Origin: Rhizobiales bacterium dw_265
GTDB lineage: Bacteria; Pseudomonadota; Alphaproteobacteria; Micropepsales; Micropepsaceae
NCBI GenBank assembly: GCA_018449595.1
Contig: JAAVUU010000009.1
Coordinates: forward strand, 1 to 64,000
Length of the DNA stretch: 64,000 nt
Reading direction: 5' to 3'
The position numbers and the translations under genes are program-made. Positions 25,267 through 34,595 of this stretch are shown here, piece by piece. The notes below the pieces were generated by a model, which saw nothing but the letters and a program-made list of their open reading frames with translations, was not told the origin of the DNA and searched no databases. The number at the start of each line of letters is the position of its first letter. Within the stretch, counting starts at the first letter, position 1.

Positions 25267-27492
25267 GTGACTATTCAAAAGACCTTTCTGCCGGAAGATA
25301 TTCTTCCTCCGAACCCTCCCGCCGATGGGCCGGTTGAAGACGTATCGTCGATCGGCCTCGCTGACTTTCTGCGCGTCGTTCGCGTTCGTCGAAAGCTTAT
25401 TGCCGGCGTTGCGATTGTCGTTGTTGCGCTTACCACCGCCGTCGTCACGCAGATGACGCCGATATATTCGGCTAAAGCGCTTGTCATGCTCGATCAGCGC
25501 AAGAACAATGTCGAGGACGTCGGCTCCGTTCTTTCCGGCTTGGGGTCCGATAAGACGACCGTAGAAAATCAGGTTCAAATTCTCACATCGCTCGAGTTGG
25601 CGGGACGCGTGGTTGACAAACTGCATCTCGAGCGCGATCCCGAATTCAATTCCAAGATTGGTGGAATGGGAGCGTTTCTGAAGTACCTGAACCCGGTAAC
25701 ATGGTTCCGAGGCGCTGCTGCAATAACAGAAACCTCTGAAGGGCTTAGCGCTGAGCGAGCCGCGGTGATCCATAGTTTTCAAAAGAAGCTGACGGTTACA
25801 CCCGTTGGTCTCTCCACGGCGATTTCGGTTTCCATGGAGTCGATCGAGGCTGACAAAGCCGCTCAGTTAGCGAATGCTGTTGCGGATGCCTATGTCGAAG
25901 ATCAACTCGAAGCGAAATTTCAGGCGACCCAAAAAGCAACCCAATGGTTGTCAGGTAGAATTGGGGATCTCTCGAAGCAGGCTCAGGCCGCGGATTCTGC
26001 GGTCCAGCGCTACAAGGCCGAACACAACATCAACACCGCCGCGAACGGTGTTTCCGTGGTTCAGCAGCAGACTTCCGACGTAAGCGCACAGCTCGTTGTT
26101 GCCAAAGCAAATCTGGCCGAGAAGGAAGCCAATTATAATAGTTTGGTCGCGTTACAGCGCTCCGGAAAAGCGGCCAGCTCGATGCAGGTAATTTCCTCTC
26201 CGCTTATTGCGACATTGCGGGGACAAGAGTCCGATCTCAATCGTCAGCTTGCAGATCTTCAATCGAAATATTTGCCCAGCCATCCGAAAATTCTGGATAT
26301 GCAAGCGCAGAAGGAAAATGTTGAAGCAAAGATCCGCGAGGAAGTTGAGCGGATCGTTGAATCTGTGCATAGCGATGTGATGGCAGCCTCTGCCCACGTG
26401 GCATCGCTCCAGGGCAGCCTGTCGCAAATGGAAGCGCAAGGCGCTGGCCAGAATCAATCGCAAGTTCAGTTGACAGCCCTGCAATCGGCCGCGACTTCGG
26501 CACGGTCGATGTACGAAGCTTTTCTTGGAAGGTTGAACCAGACACAGGGACAAGAGGGCATTCAAACGCCTGATGCTCGCGTGATTTCCTATGCAGAAAT
26601 TCCGGTATCGCCTTCGTTTCCCAACAAGACACTTGCTTTCGGGGTCGCCATTCCGGCCGGTCTTCTTCTGGGATTCCTGATTGCTCTTTCTGTGGAACGT
26701 TTGGACTCCGGGTTTCGAACTTCCGCGCAGATCGAAGCCATGCTCGGGCTTCCGGTTGTTACCGTCATTCCCGAATCCGCGAGCGCCATAGCCGCAAATA
26801 TAGCCGATCTTATAGTAGACAAACCAATGTCTTCTTTTTCGGAATCCATCCGAGGATTGCAACTCGGGTTAATGCTATCCAATGTGGATCATCCGGCGCA
26901 GGTCATTGTCGTGACTTCGTCGGTACCTGGCGAAGGCAAAACGACGGCAGCAATAGCGTTGGCGCGTATGGGCGCACACAGCGGGCTTAAAGTCGCGATT
27001 TTAGATGGTGACTTGCGCCGGCCCAACGTCCTCAAAACGCTGAATCTCACGGCTCACGAGAACGGGCTTATCGAAGCCGCCACCGGCAAAGCCCGCCTCG
27101 ATGATTGTTTTGTCAAAGACAGCAAGACCGATGCCGTCATACTCCCGTGCCTGAAGACGCCGCCAAATCCCGCAGACATTTTGGGTTCGAATGCCTTTTC
27201 GAATCTGCTTGCAACGATGCGCAGTCAGTTCGATCTCGTAATTATCGATTCGGCGCCACTTCTGCCGGTCAACGATACCAAGATATTGGGCCGGCTCGCA
27301 GACGCCGTCGTATTCGTGGTTCGTTGGGAAAAGACGCCCCGCGCGGCAGCTGCCAACGCTATCAGAATGCTGCACGACGCAAGAGCGCCGGTTTCTTGCA
27401 TTGCGCTTGCCAGGGCGGACACCGAACGGTTCCAGTATTATAGTTACGGCTATCAGAGCTATTACGGGTACAACGAGTACTATACGAACTGA
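25267..27492 (+). CDS. Polysaccharide co-polymerase/tyrosine autokinase (Wzc-like)
   Basis: Inner-membrane Wzc/GumC-type protein, 741 residues. It has two membrane segments (KLIAGVAIVVVALTTAVV near the N-terminus and AIPAGLLLGFLIALSVE) flanking a periplasmic coiled-coil domain (Wzz). The cytoplasmic BY-kinase domain follows: Walker A SSVPGEGKTTAAIAL, Walker A' ILDGDLRRPNV, Walker B LVIIDSAPLLPVNDT. It ends in a tyrosine cluster (YYSYGYQSYYGYNEYYTN), the autophosphorylation tail. The GTG at 25267 has GAGGG eight bases upstream; a GTG at 25249 is possible. It controls chain length and export in concert with Wza. Confidence 0.94.
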   Translation: MTIQKTFLPEDILPPNPPADGPVEDVSSIGLADFLRVVRVRRKLIAGVAIVVVALTTAVVTQMTPIYSAKALVMLDQRKNNVEDVGSVLSGLGSDKTTVENQVQILTSLELAGRVVDKLHLERDPEFNSKIGGMGAFLKYLNPVTWFRGAAAITETSEGLSAERAAVIHSFQKKLTVTPVGLSTAISVSMESIEADKAAQLANAVADAYVEDQLEAKFQATQKATQWLSGRIGDLSKQAQAADSAVQRYKAEHNINTAANGVSVVQQQTSDVSAQLVVAKANLAEKEANYNSLVALQRSGKAASSMQVISSPLIATLRGQESDLNRQLADLQSKYLPSHPKILDMQAQKENVEAKIREEVERIVESVHSDVMAASAHVASLQGSLSQMEAQGAGQNQSQVQLTALQSAATSARSMYEAFLGRLNQTQGQEGIQTPDARVISYAEIPVSPSFPNKTLAFGVAIPAGLLLGFLIALSVERLDSGFRTSAQIEAMLGLPVVTVIPESASAIAANIADLIVDKPMSSFSESIRGLQLGLMLSNVDHPAQVIVVTSSVPGEGKTTAAIALARMGAHSGLKVAILDGDLRRPNVLKTLNLTAHENGLIEAATGKARLDDCFVKDSKTDAVILPCLKTPPNPADILGSNAFSNLLATMRSQFDLVIIDSAPLLPVNDTKILGRLADAVVFVVRWEKTPRAAAANAIRMLHDARAPVSCIALARADTERFQYYSYGYQSYYGYNEYYTN

Positions 27493-27494
27493 AG

Positions 27495-28157
27495 ATGGCC
27501 ATGGGGCGCCTTCTTGGTCTGGTATTGTTGCTGATCCCCGCTGCATTTTTAGCCGTTGGTGGAGCATCGCGGGTCGCTGACGGTCGGGCGAGGGATGCCG
27601 CGCTGCCTGTACCATCTTCAATGATCGCTGGCATATTGCTGCCTGTGGGCGCCTATTCTGCAGCAGCGGAGGCGTTGGTCTATGCAGATGGCATGGACGG
27701 AGACGCTGCAATCACCCGTGCCGAAGCCCTTAGCCACGAGGGCGGTGTGCGCTCTGAAAGAATTCGCCTCTACCGTCAGGGCCTGACGCAAGCGCCTGCT
27801 CTGGTGAGAGGCTGGAGCCTTCTCGCGCTTGATGAGGCGACCATGAATTCCTCTGAAGCTGTTTTGGCGCTTGACCAAGCGTTGCTGTTGGCGCCTAACG
27901 ATTTTTGGGTGGCGGGGATGCGTTCTCAAGGCGCTGCCATGTTGTGGGAGAAGTTGGATGCGGACACTCGCACTCTTGCGCTGGCGCAAGTGCGGCTGTT
28001 GTGGGATGAGCCGCTGCTAAGGCCCCAGCTCTACAAACTGCTGGGCGTTCCAGGCGGGCCGGCTCTGGTATCGGTTGCCTTCGCCGCACGACGCAGCGAT
28101 CTGATTGAATTGAATCGCTGGGCGTCGGCCCAGGCCCGCGCGTTCGTATCTCCATGA
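27495..28157 (+). CDS. Membrane-anchored helical-repeat protein of the exopolysaccharide operon
   Basis: A 220-residue protein beginning with one membrane helix (LLGLVLLLIPAAFLAVGG). The rest is helical and resembles tetratricopeptide-like repeats (TRAEALSHEGGVRSERIR, EAVLALDQALLLAPNDF). It starts three bases after the Wzc stop and overlaps the next gene by four (ATGA), so all three are one transcript. A scaffold role in assembly is plausible but not demonstrated by the sequence. Confidence 0.65.
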   Translation: MAMGRLLGLVLLLIPAAFLAVGGASRVADGRARDAALPVPSSMIAGILLPVGAYSAAAEALVYADGMDGDAAITRAEALSHEGGVRSERIRLYRQGLTQAPALVRGWSLLALDEATMNSSEAVLALDQALLLAPNDFWVAGMRSQGAAMLWEKLDADTRTLALAQVRLLWDEPLLRPQLYKLLGVPGGPALVSVAFAARRSDLIELNRWASAQARAFVSP

Positions 28158-29596
28158 CAGATGCGATGACGAGCGATCACAGGTCCATAAGCGCGCGGAC
28201 TTTCGAAAGTCTGCAATACCTGTCCGTGCTTGCCTATATTTTGTTGCTTATCTGGACGCCGTTCCCGCTGGGATCGGCGGTCAGCTGGGGTGCAGGCTTT
28301 TTTGAGATAGGGGTGGCGGCCTGCTGGATTCTCTGGGTGTTCGGTAATTATCAAAATCTCACTTTGGTTCTTCCGAATAGAGCATTTCTTTGGATTTTGG
28401 CGGCGCTATTTTCCAGCGCGCTGTTGTGGGGCTTTTTACAGGCTCTTCCCATTTGGCCTGCCGGCTGGAACCATCCGCTCTGGGCGATGACGCGGGATGT
28501 ATTGCATCAAAATGTTCAGGGTACTATTTCGATAGATCCTTGGCGGACCAAAAGCGAGGTGCTGAAGCTAGCATCCTATTTTGCATGCGTATTATTGTCG
28601 TTTTCCATGGCGCGCAAACCTCGCTTTGCGTCCATGCTATTTTCCGCGGTCGTGATTATCAGTGCGCTATATGTGCTGTATGGCTACGGGCTTCTTTTTT
28701 TTGGTACGACTCAACCGCAAATTATTTATGCGATTCGGTTTCCCGTTCGATACGTCAGCGGGCCGTTTATGCTGCACAACAGCTTCGCAACCTATTGCGG
28801 GCTTGCGGCAACCGCGAGCATTGCCCGCCTGGTGGCCTGGGGCAGCGACGCAGTGATTGCAGATCGCGGTGCGCGCCGCCTTTTGTTATCGCTGCTGCAA
28901 TTTCTTTTTGGGCGGGGCGTAATCTTTCTTTTCGCTGCGCTACTTTTAGTTTCTGGCGTTATCGCGTCAGCCTCGCGAGGGGGGGCAGCAGCTTTTCTGG
29001 GCGGCATATTGGTAATGGCCATTTTGGCCATCTTCCTGGCAAGGCGCTCTGCGGCACGAGGAGCATCCGTTGCAGCGATCGGTTTGACGCTGCTGCCAAT
29101 CGCGGCGTTTCTCGTGTTCAATAGCGATGACCTTGCCGATCGGACCAATGACCTTTTGGATGCTGGGACGGCGGATAGCGTGCGCTTGGAACTCTGGGGT
29201 GCAGCACGAAGAATGATAGCGAGCGCGCCATGGCAGGGACTAGGATTGGGAACTTTCCAGGACAGTTACCCCCTCTATGCCAGTCGAGCGCTGCCGTTTG
29301 TGATGGACAAGGCCCACTGCGATTACCTGGAACTTCTTGCGGGGCTCGGCATCCCGGCAGCGGCTGCAATTTTTCTGGCTGTGGGAGGCTCTGGAATTTA
29401 TTGCCTCATGGGGGCATTCCGGCGCCGTCGAAACCGTTACTACGCCCTGACCGCAGTGTGTGCTTCGGTCCTCGTCACAATCCATTCCGGGGTCGATTTC
29501 AGTCTCCAGATGCCGGCCGTGGCCCTCTCATACGCAACATTATTGGGGGGAGGCATAGCCCAGTCGCAGCGGACGTCAGCCGCCGTAACCAATTAA
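28154..29596 (+). CDS. O-antigen ligase/polymerase family membrane protein
   Basis: A 480-residue integral membrane protein with about ten to twelve helices and the Wzy_C (O-antigen ligase) pattern. It has a large periplasmic loop with GPFMLHNSFATYCGLAA and, further on, ASRGGAAAFLGG and LGTFQDSYPLYASR, then DKAHCDYLELLAGLGI. It follows the TPR-like protein with an ATGA overlap. With the second polymerase at 34.6 kb, it means two candidates for polymerising or ligating the repeat unit in this locus. Confidence 0.85.
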   Translation: MTDAMTSDHRSISARTFESLQYLSVLAYILLLIWTPFPLGSAVSWGAGFFEIGVAACWILWVFGNYQNLTLVLPNRAFLWILAALFSSALLWGFLQALPIWPAGWNHPLWAMTRDVLHQNVQGTISIDPWRTKSEVLKLASYFACVLLSFSMARKPRFASMLFSAVVIISALYVLYGYGLLFFGTTQPQIIYAIRFPVRYVSGPFMLHNSFATYCGLAATASIARLVAWGSDAVIADRGARRLLLSLLQFLFGRGVIFLFAALLLVSGVIASASRGGAAAFLGGILVMAILAIFLARRSAARGASVAAIGLTLLPIAAFLVFNSDDLADRTNDLLDAGTADSVRLELWGAARRMIASAPWQGLGLGTFQDSYPLYASRALPFVMDKAHCDYLELLAGLGIPAAAAIFLAVGGSGIYCLMGAFRRRRNRYYALTAVCASVLVTIHSGVDFSLQMPAVALSYATLLGGGIAQSQRTSAAVTN

Positions 29597-29706
29597 ACCT
29601 ATTGAGATAAACACGCGTCCGCCGTTCGAAATTTCGTTGTGCGGTGCGGCAAGTATGGCTAGCATCAATTGTCGGGCGTGTTGATGTACGGCGCGGCGGG
29701 GGCTGC

Positions 29707-30288
29707 ATGGATATAGGCGGACGAGATAGCGGTAGACGTGAACGCGCTAGCGTGAAAACGCCGCCTGGGCACGTGATGGGTAACCCCATCTCGGACGTGC
29801 GATGGTACGTAGTGTGTACGCTGCCAAGATCAGAGAAGCGTGCGCTTTATCATCTTGAACGCCAAGGTTTTCGCTGTTTTTGCCCGATGCTGTCCAAGAC
29901 AGTTCGTCATGCCAGGCAAAAGCAGATAGTCAAATCGGCCCTTTTTCAGAATTACGTCTTTGTACAGCTTGATGTCGGCAAAGCTCGCTGGCGCAGTATC
30001 AATGGTACATTTGGCGTCTCCCATCTAATCACTTGCGGCGACAAACCTCAGCCCGTTCCAAATCAGGTGATGGAAACACTTTTAAACTCCGTTGACGGAG
30101 ATGGTGTGGTCTGCATTCGGCCGACGCTAAGTGTTGGACAACAGATTAAAGTTGTTGACGGACCTTTTGTCGATTTCTTTGGAACGCTTCAGCAGTTGGA
30201 TGGGAGCGCGCGTGCGCGCGTTTTTCTGCAAATGCTGGGTCGTTCTGTGCCAGTCGCATTATCCATTGAGTTCTTGGCCGCCGCCTAA
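29707..30288 (+). CDS. NusG-family transcription antiterminator (RfaH-like paralogue)
   Basis: Specialised NusG paralogue. The NGN domain begins RWYVVCTLPRSEKRALYHLE and contains CFCPMLSKTV and SALFQNYVFVQLD. The KOW domain at the C-terminus reads VGQQIKVVDGPFVDFFGTLQQ. Such proteins act on their own long polysaccharide operons, binding paused RNA polymerase to suppress termination. It lies just ahead of the glycosyltransferase block, which fits. The ATG at 29707 follows GGGGG six bases upstream. An ATG at 29776 (MGNPISDVRWYVV) gives a more usual length but has no ribosome site, so the start is uncertain. Confidence 0.85.
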   Translation: MDIGGRDSGRRERASVKTPPGHVMGNPISDVRWYVVCTLPRSEKRALYHLERQGFRCFCPMLSKTVRHARQKQIVKSALFQNYVFVQLDVGKARWRSINGTFGVSHLITCGDKPQPVPNQVMETLLNSVDGDGVVCIRPTLSVGQQIKVVDGPFVDFFGTLQQLDGSARARVFLQMLGRSVPVALSIEFLAAA

Positions 30289-30358
30289 GATCTCGATCTC
30301 GAACATGTAGTATCGAGTGAGCGCCGCTCACCCGGTGTGCGGTAGCTTGGAAAATCCT

Positions 30359-31573
30359 GTGAAGCGTATTGTCATATACGGCATCAATTATGCGCCCGAA
30401 CCAATCGGCGTCGGACGCTATTCAAGTGACATCGGTGATTATCTTGCGCGTCAGGGCGTACAAGTCGAGGTGATCACTGCAGTTCCGCATTACCCCGGAT
30501 GGGCTGTGCGCGACAACTACCGCAACCGCTATTCCGTCGAACAGAAGAGCGGGGTACGTATTACGCGGTGCCCTCTGATTTTGCGATCTGACGTACGAGG
30601 ATTCTGGCGCCTGGTCGCGCCGTTGTCATTCGCGATCACCTCAGCACCGGTTGCCCTTTGGCGCATCTTTCATACAAGGCCGGACGTGGTATTATGCATA
30701 GAGCCTACTATTCTTGCTGCGCCAGCCGCATTGCTGGGGGCAAAGTTCGTAGGCGCTAGATCCGTTTTGCATGTGCAAGACTTGGAGATTGATGCCGCGT
30801 TCGCTGTGAACCACTTGCGGGGCAATACTTTGCGCAGATGCGCCCTCTGGTTTGAAAAGATCATTCTGCGTGCTTTCGACCAAGTAATTACCATCTCCAA
30901 CCGAATGGCTGAAAAGCTTGTGGCCAAAGGCCTCCCGGAAAGGAAGGTGGGGTTGGTGCGCAACTGGGTTGATCTTGAAAAGCTTCGCCCTCTTTCCGAC
31001 GTATCACAGTTTCGCATGGAGCTTGGTTTCCCCGCGGGCAAGTTCATAGCCTTGTATGCGGGTAATATGGGCCCAAAACAGGCATTGCCGATTGTCATGG
31101 AGGCGGCAAAGCTTCTCGTGCATGAGCCGAACATCATGTTCGTCCTCGCGGGGGAGGGACCAGAGAAAAAGCGCCTGCGTGAGCAATTTGGCGATTTGCC
31201 CAACATTCGATTCTTGCCCATCCAGCCAGAAGAACGACTGTGCGAATTACTGAGCCTTGCAAGCATACATCTGCTGCCGCAAGACCGCGGGGCGGCAGAT
31301 CTTGTTTTGCCATCCAAGCTCGGTGGCATGTTGGCGAGCGGGCGGCCGTGCGTTGTGATGGCAGACGCGGGGACGGAACTATACGAGTTCCTGTCCGGCA
31401 GTGCGGTTTTACTGCCTCCGGGGGACGCGGCTGCACTTGCCGCAGTTATTGCCACAATCTGTCACCGCACGGTGAATCCTCCCATCAATCTGCAGCGAGC
31501 GGAGGTATTCGACGCCCGCAACAACCTGGCGGTTTTCAAAGCCTTGTTGGGCGCAGCGCAGCCCAGCGGATAG
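30359..31573 (+). CDS. Glycosyltransferase family 4 (WcaI-like)
   Basis: GT-B retaining transferase of 404 residues, closest in pattern to colanic-acid WcaI. The N-terminus is KRIVIYGINYAPEPIGVGRY, followed by EVITAVPHYPGW and SVLHVQDLEIDAAFAV. The donor half has GNMGPKQALPIVMEAA, LAGEGPEKKRLRE and LPSKLGGMLASGRPCVVMAD. The GTG at 30359 comes after GGAAAATCCT and directly precedes the family N-terminus; an earlier GTG at 30317 adds unlike residues. It transfers a sugar to the lipid-linked repeat unit on the cytoplasmic side; donor unknown. Confidence 0.88.
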   Translation: MKRIVIYGINYAPEPIGVGRYSSDIGDYLARQGVQVEVITAVPHYPGWAVRDNYRNRYSVEQKSGVRITRCPLILRSDVRGFWRLVAPLSFAITSAPVALWRIFHTRPDVVLCIEPTILAAPAALLGAKFVGARSVLHVQDLEIDAAFAVNHLRGNTLRRCALWFEKIILRAFDQVITISNRMAEKLVAKGLPERKVGLVRNWVDLEKLRPLSDVSQFRMELGFPAGKFIALYAGNMGPKQALPIVMEAAKLLVHEPNIMFVLAGEGPEKKRLREQFGDLPNIRFLPIQPEERLCELLSLASIHLLPQDRGAADLVLPSKLGGMLASGRPCVVMADAGTELYEFLSGSAVLLPPGDAAALAAVIATICHRTVNPPINLQRAEVFDARNNLAVFKALLGAAQPSG

Positions 31574-31613
31574 CGATAAGAGCCCTTATCGCACAAAATA
31601 GAGGGAACGCAGA

Positions 31614-32339
31614 TTGCACTTAAATCAGAAATTTAAAAAACTGTTGCACATACTGGCGGTTGGCTCCTATCGAAATGCGCTTTGGGCTTCTGGTTCAGCA
31701 GCGGCGGTTGAACACAGCGCTTTCCTTCGTCAACAAAGATTCGACGTGATTTTAGATGTCGGAGCAAATCGCGGTCAATTTTCTCTTGTTGCTCGGCATA
31801 TCCAGCCGGATGCAAAGATATACGCATTCGAACCCCTTCCAACACCAGCTCTGACATATCAATCGATTTTCGAACATGACAATATGGTGAAGTTGTTCGA
31901 TGTTGCAGTCATGCCCGCCCAAGATAAGCGTGTAATGAACATTTCTAGGCGGGACGATTCTTCCTCTCTCTTACCAATTACGGCCACTCAAACTATGCAG
32001 TTTCCGGGTACGGAAGCGGTATCTCAAATCGAAGTGCAATGCGCCCCTTTATCTCAATTGCTGCATAGTGAAGTCATAGCGGGGCGTATTTTGTTGAAGA
32101 TTGACGTCCAAGGTGCTGAGCTAGAGGTGCTTAAATCTGCTCAATCGTTGTTATCGTCCGTTTCGATAATTTACGTCGAGCTTTCACTCGTACAGTTTTA
32201 CGGAGGACAACCCTTAGCTGCGGAAGTAATACAATTCCTCGCTGAACAAGGTTTTCATATTGACGGCATATTCAATGCAACAGTGGACTATAAATTTCAA
32301 AAGCTTCTACAAGCTGATTTTAGCTTCATTCGCCGCTAA
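31614..32339 (+). CDS. FkbM family methyltransferase
   Basis: SAM-dependent O-methyltransferase of the FkbM family, 241 residues: VILDVGANRGQFSLVA (SAM motif I), KIYAFEPLPTPA, DDSSSLLPI and LLKIDVQGAELEVLKSA. Likely O-methylates a sugar of the repeat unit. The TTG start at 31614 has GAGGGA about seven bases upstream. From here to about 43.4 kb the DNA is visibly AT-richer than the flanks. Confidence 0.88.
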   Translation: MHLNQKFKKLLHILAVGSYRNALWASGSAAAVEHSAFLRQQRFDVILDVGANRGQFSLVARHIQPDAKIYAFEPLPTPALTYQSIFEHDNMVKLFDVAVMPAQDKRVMNISRRDDSSSLLPITATQTMQFPGTEAVSQIEVQCAPLSQLLHSEVIAGRILLKIDVQGAELEVLKSAQSLLSSVSIIYVELSLVQFYGGQPLAAEVIQFLAEQGFHIDGIFNATVDYKFQKLLQADFSFIRR

Positions 32340-32354
32340 GCTGAGGCAGTTAAA

Positions 32355-33488
32355 GTGACTAATCAAAAGGGCGCAATAGCGTTTGTTTGGGAAAACTTTG
32401 GTCCGGGTCATGCAGATCGCGTAGAAGCGGTTGCAAATAGCTATTTGGGGCGCCGTAGCGTGATTGGCATCGAGCTCGCTGCGAAAAGCGATGTATATGA
32501 ATGGCATAGCGAGAGCAGGCCCAACTTCGCGAAATTGACAATTTTTAGAAATGTTTCGCTGAGTAAAGTTGGCATCTTAACGCGCGCATGGAAGACGATC
32601 GGAGCGTGCTTGCATTCAAAAGCGACCGATATCTTTTTTTGCCACTACGAGCATCCTGCTACATTTCTTTCGGCAGTTATCCTAAGACTGCTCGGAAAGA
32701 ATGTTTATATGATGAATGATTCCAAGTTTGATGACTACACCAGGTATCTTCATAGAGAGCTCGGAAAGTCGATACTGTATCTCCCGTATGTGGGTGGGAT
32801 TGCTTCTGGTTCCAGGGCGCTGGATTACATTCGGTTTTTAGGAATCCCGAAGAATAAAATAGCCGGGAATTATAATTGTCTCTCGCTCGCGCGAATAAGA
32901 AATCTGGCGGGCACTCCGCCGGCGCCGGATGGGCTGCCATTCGAAGAGAGAGACTTTGTCATCGTCGCGCGCCTGGTGGAGAAAAAAAATCTTTTTATGG
33001 CGCTGGCTAGCTACGACTTGTACCGAGAGCGTTGCAAAAATCCTCGAAAACTTAAGATTTTTGGGTCAGGCCCACTAGAAAAAGCGTTGCGGGACTTTGT
33101 AGCAGAAAAGAATCTGCAGGAACTAGTTTATCTCGCCGGCTTCGTGCAAACCGCGGAAGTCTGCCAAGCGCTTGGCAGCGCGCTTGCGCTTCTGTTGCCA
33201 AGTACAGAAGAGCAGTTTGGAAACGTGGTAATTGAAGCTCAAGCACTCGGCCTTCCCGTAATTCTTTCAGATAACTGCGGCGCCCGCGACCAGTTAGTTA
33301 GATCCGGCGTCAATGGGTTTGTAATTGAACCGGACAACCCACAAGGGCTGGCGTTCTTTATGGATCTAATTGATAGAGATAAAGTGCTTTGGAGGCGCAT
33401 GTGCGAGGCAGCAACTAAATATTCTGTAGCGGGGGATAGCTCTATCTTTTCCAACGCTATAACGAAAATTATTGAATCAGATCAGTGA
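32355..33488 (+). CDS. Glycosyltransferase family 4
   Basis: GT-B transferase, 377 residues. The N-terminal half is unusual for the family (FVWENFGPGHADRVEAVANS, NDSKFDDYTRY). The C-terminal half has the standard donor site: VIVARLVEKKNLFMALASYD, FGSGPLEKALRDFV and STEEQFGNVVIEAQALGLPV. It starts with GTG 16 bases after the methyltransferase and overlaps the following transferase by four bases (GTGA). It adds a sugar to the growing repeat unit; specificity unknown. Confidence 0.82.
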   Translation: MTNQKGAIAFVWENFGPGHADRVEAVANSYLGRRSVIGIELAAKSDVYEWHSESRPNFAKLTIFRNVSLSKVGILTRAWKTIGACLHSKATDIFFCHYEHPATFLSAVILRLLGKNVYMMNDSKFDDYTRYLHRELGKSILYLPYVGGIASGSRALDYIRFLGIPKNKIAGNYNCLSLARIRNLAGTPPAPDGLPFEERDFVIVARLVEKKNLFMALASYDLYRERCKNPRKLKIFGSGPLEKALRDFVAEKNLQELVYLAGFVQTAEVCQALGSALALLLPSTEEQFGNVVIEAQALGLPVILSDNCGARDQLVRSGVNGFVIEPDNPQGLAFFMDLIDRDKVLWRRMCEAATKYSVAGDSSIFSNAITKIIESDQ

Positions 33489-34579
33489 AGGCGTCTCCTC
33501 GAGAGAAACTAATAATTGCTGCAGTGGCGTTGCCACCGCCTGTTCATGGCCAGTCTCTTGTAAATGCAGAGATCGTTTCTGAATTATGGTGCCGTCAATC
33601 AAAAGTTATCGTCGCAGATCTCTCGCCGAGCAGATCAAAGCGAAGCTTTAATTATCACTTCACGAGGTTTCTGCGGGTATACCGGGCGATCCTGATAGTT
33701 GCGTCTCACGGAACTCATAAACACAAGACTCTCTATACTGTTATGGAGGCCGGTCAGGGTGCGGTCTATTCGGCGGTTCTGGTGCTGCTTGCTCGGATCC
33801 TGCGCTATAAAATCATTGTCCATCATCATTCAAGCTCATATCTGCGGCTCAAAAGCGCCCTCCATAGGCTCGCGGTATGTTTTTCCGGCCCGCGATGTAT
33901 TCATGTGGTCCTCGGCAATCAAATGCGTGAAGAGTTTTTGCGTGAATTTAACGTGCGGCCTCAATGTGTCGCCATCTCCAGCAATGCGACCTATTTTGCG
34001 GGTGCGCAGAGAACGAAATGTCAGCATCCCGGGGAAAAAGTCATACTTGGGCTCCTCAGCAACTTAAGTGCAGAAAAGGGGCTCGGAGAGGCGATAAAAA
34101 TCGCCCTTCTTTGCGTTTCTCGTGGATTAGACATTTCGCTTTTGCTTGCCGGGCCAGTATCGGAAAAAGACGAATACTTAATACGAGACGCGAAAATACT
34201 TCTTGGGAACCGCCTAGAAATGGTCGGCCCAGTTCACAGCGCGGAAAAGTGGCGCTTCTTTGAGCGTATAAACGTTTTTTTGTTTCCATCGACTTACAAG
34301 AATGAAGCGCAGCCGCTTGTGTTACTCGAAGCGATGTCATGCGGCATTCCAATCGTCACAAGCGATAATGGGTACATACGTGAGCTAATCGATGACGCGG
34401 GCCTTGTGCTTCACATGAACGAAGACTTTTCGAAACAGGCGGTTGATTTTATTCAAAGTCTCGTTAGCAACCCTAGAAAATTTGTAGAATGCTCGAACAA
34501 GTCGATAGGTCGCTATCGCGCTCTCTTGGACCAAAGCAATGAGCAGAAGGCGTCCTTGATTAATTCAATAGTCCGTTAA
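33485..34579 (+). CDS. Glycosyltransferase family 4
   Basis: GT-B transferase, 364 residues. The N-terminus carries VALPPPVHGQSLVNAEIVSEL, the acceptor-loop pattern of several polysaccharide transferases. The donor half contains LGLLSNLSAEKGLGEAIKIA, LAGPVSEKDEY and FPSTYKNEAQPLVLLEAMSC, with the E(x7)E motif. It is translationally coupled to the preceding gene (GTGA). Part of the repeat-unit assembly block. Confidence 0.85.
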   Translation: MKASPREKLIIAAVALPPPVHGQSLVNAEIVSELWCRQSKVIVADLSPSRSKRSFNYHFTRFLRVYRAILIVASHGTHKHKTLYTVMEAGQGAVYSAVLVLLARILRYKIIVHHHSSSYLRLKSALHRLAVCFSGPRCIHVVLGNQMREEFLREFNVRPQCVAISSNATYFAGAQRTKCQHPGEKVILGLLSNLSAEKGLGEAIKIALLCVSRGLDISLLLAGPVSEKDEYLIRDAKILLGNRLEMVGPVHSAEKWRFFERINVFLFPSTYKNEAQPLVLLEAMSCGIPIVTSDNGYIRELIDDAGLVLHMNEDFSKQAVDFIQSLVSNPRKFVECSNKSIGRYRALLDQSNEQKASLINSIVR

Positions 34580-34595
34580 GCTTGAGAAGCGGTAG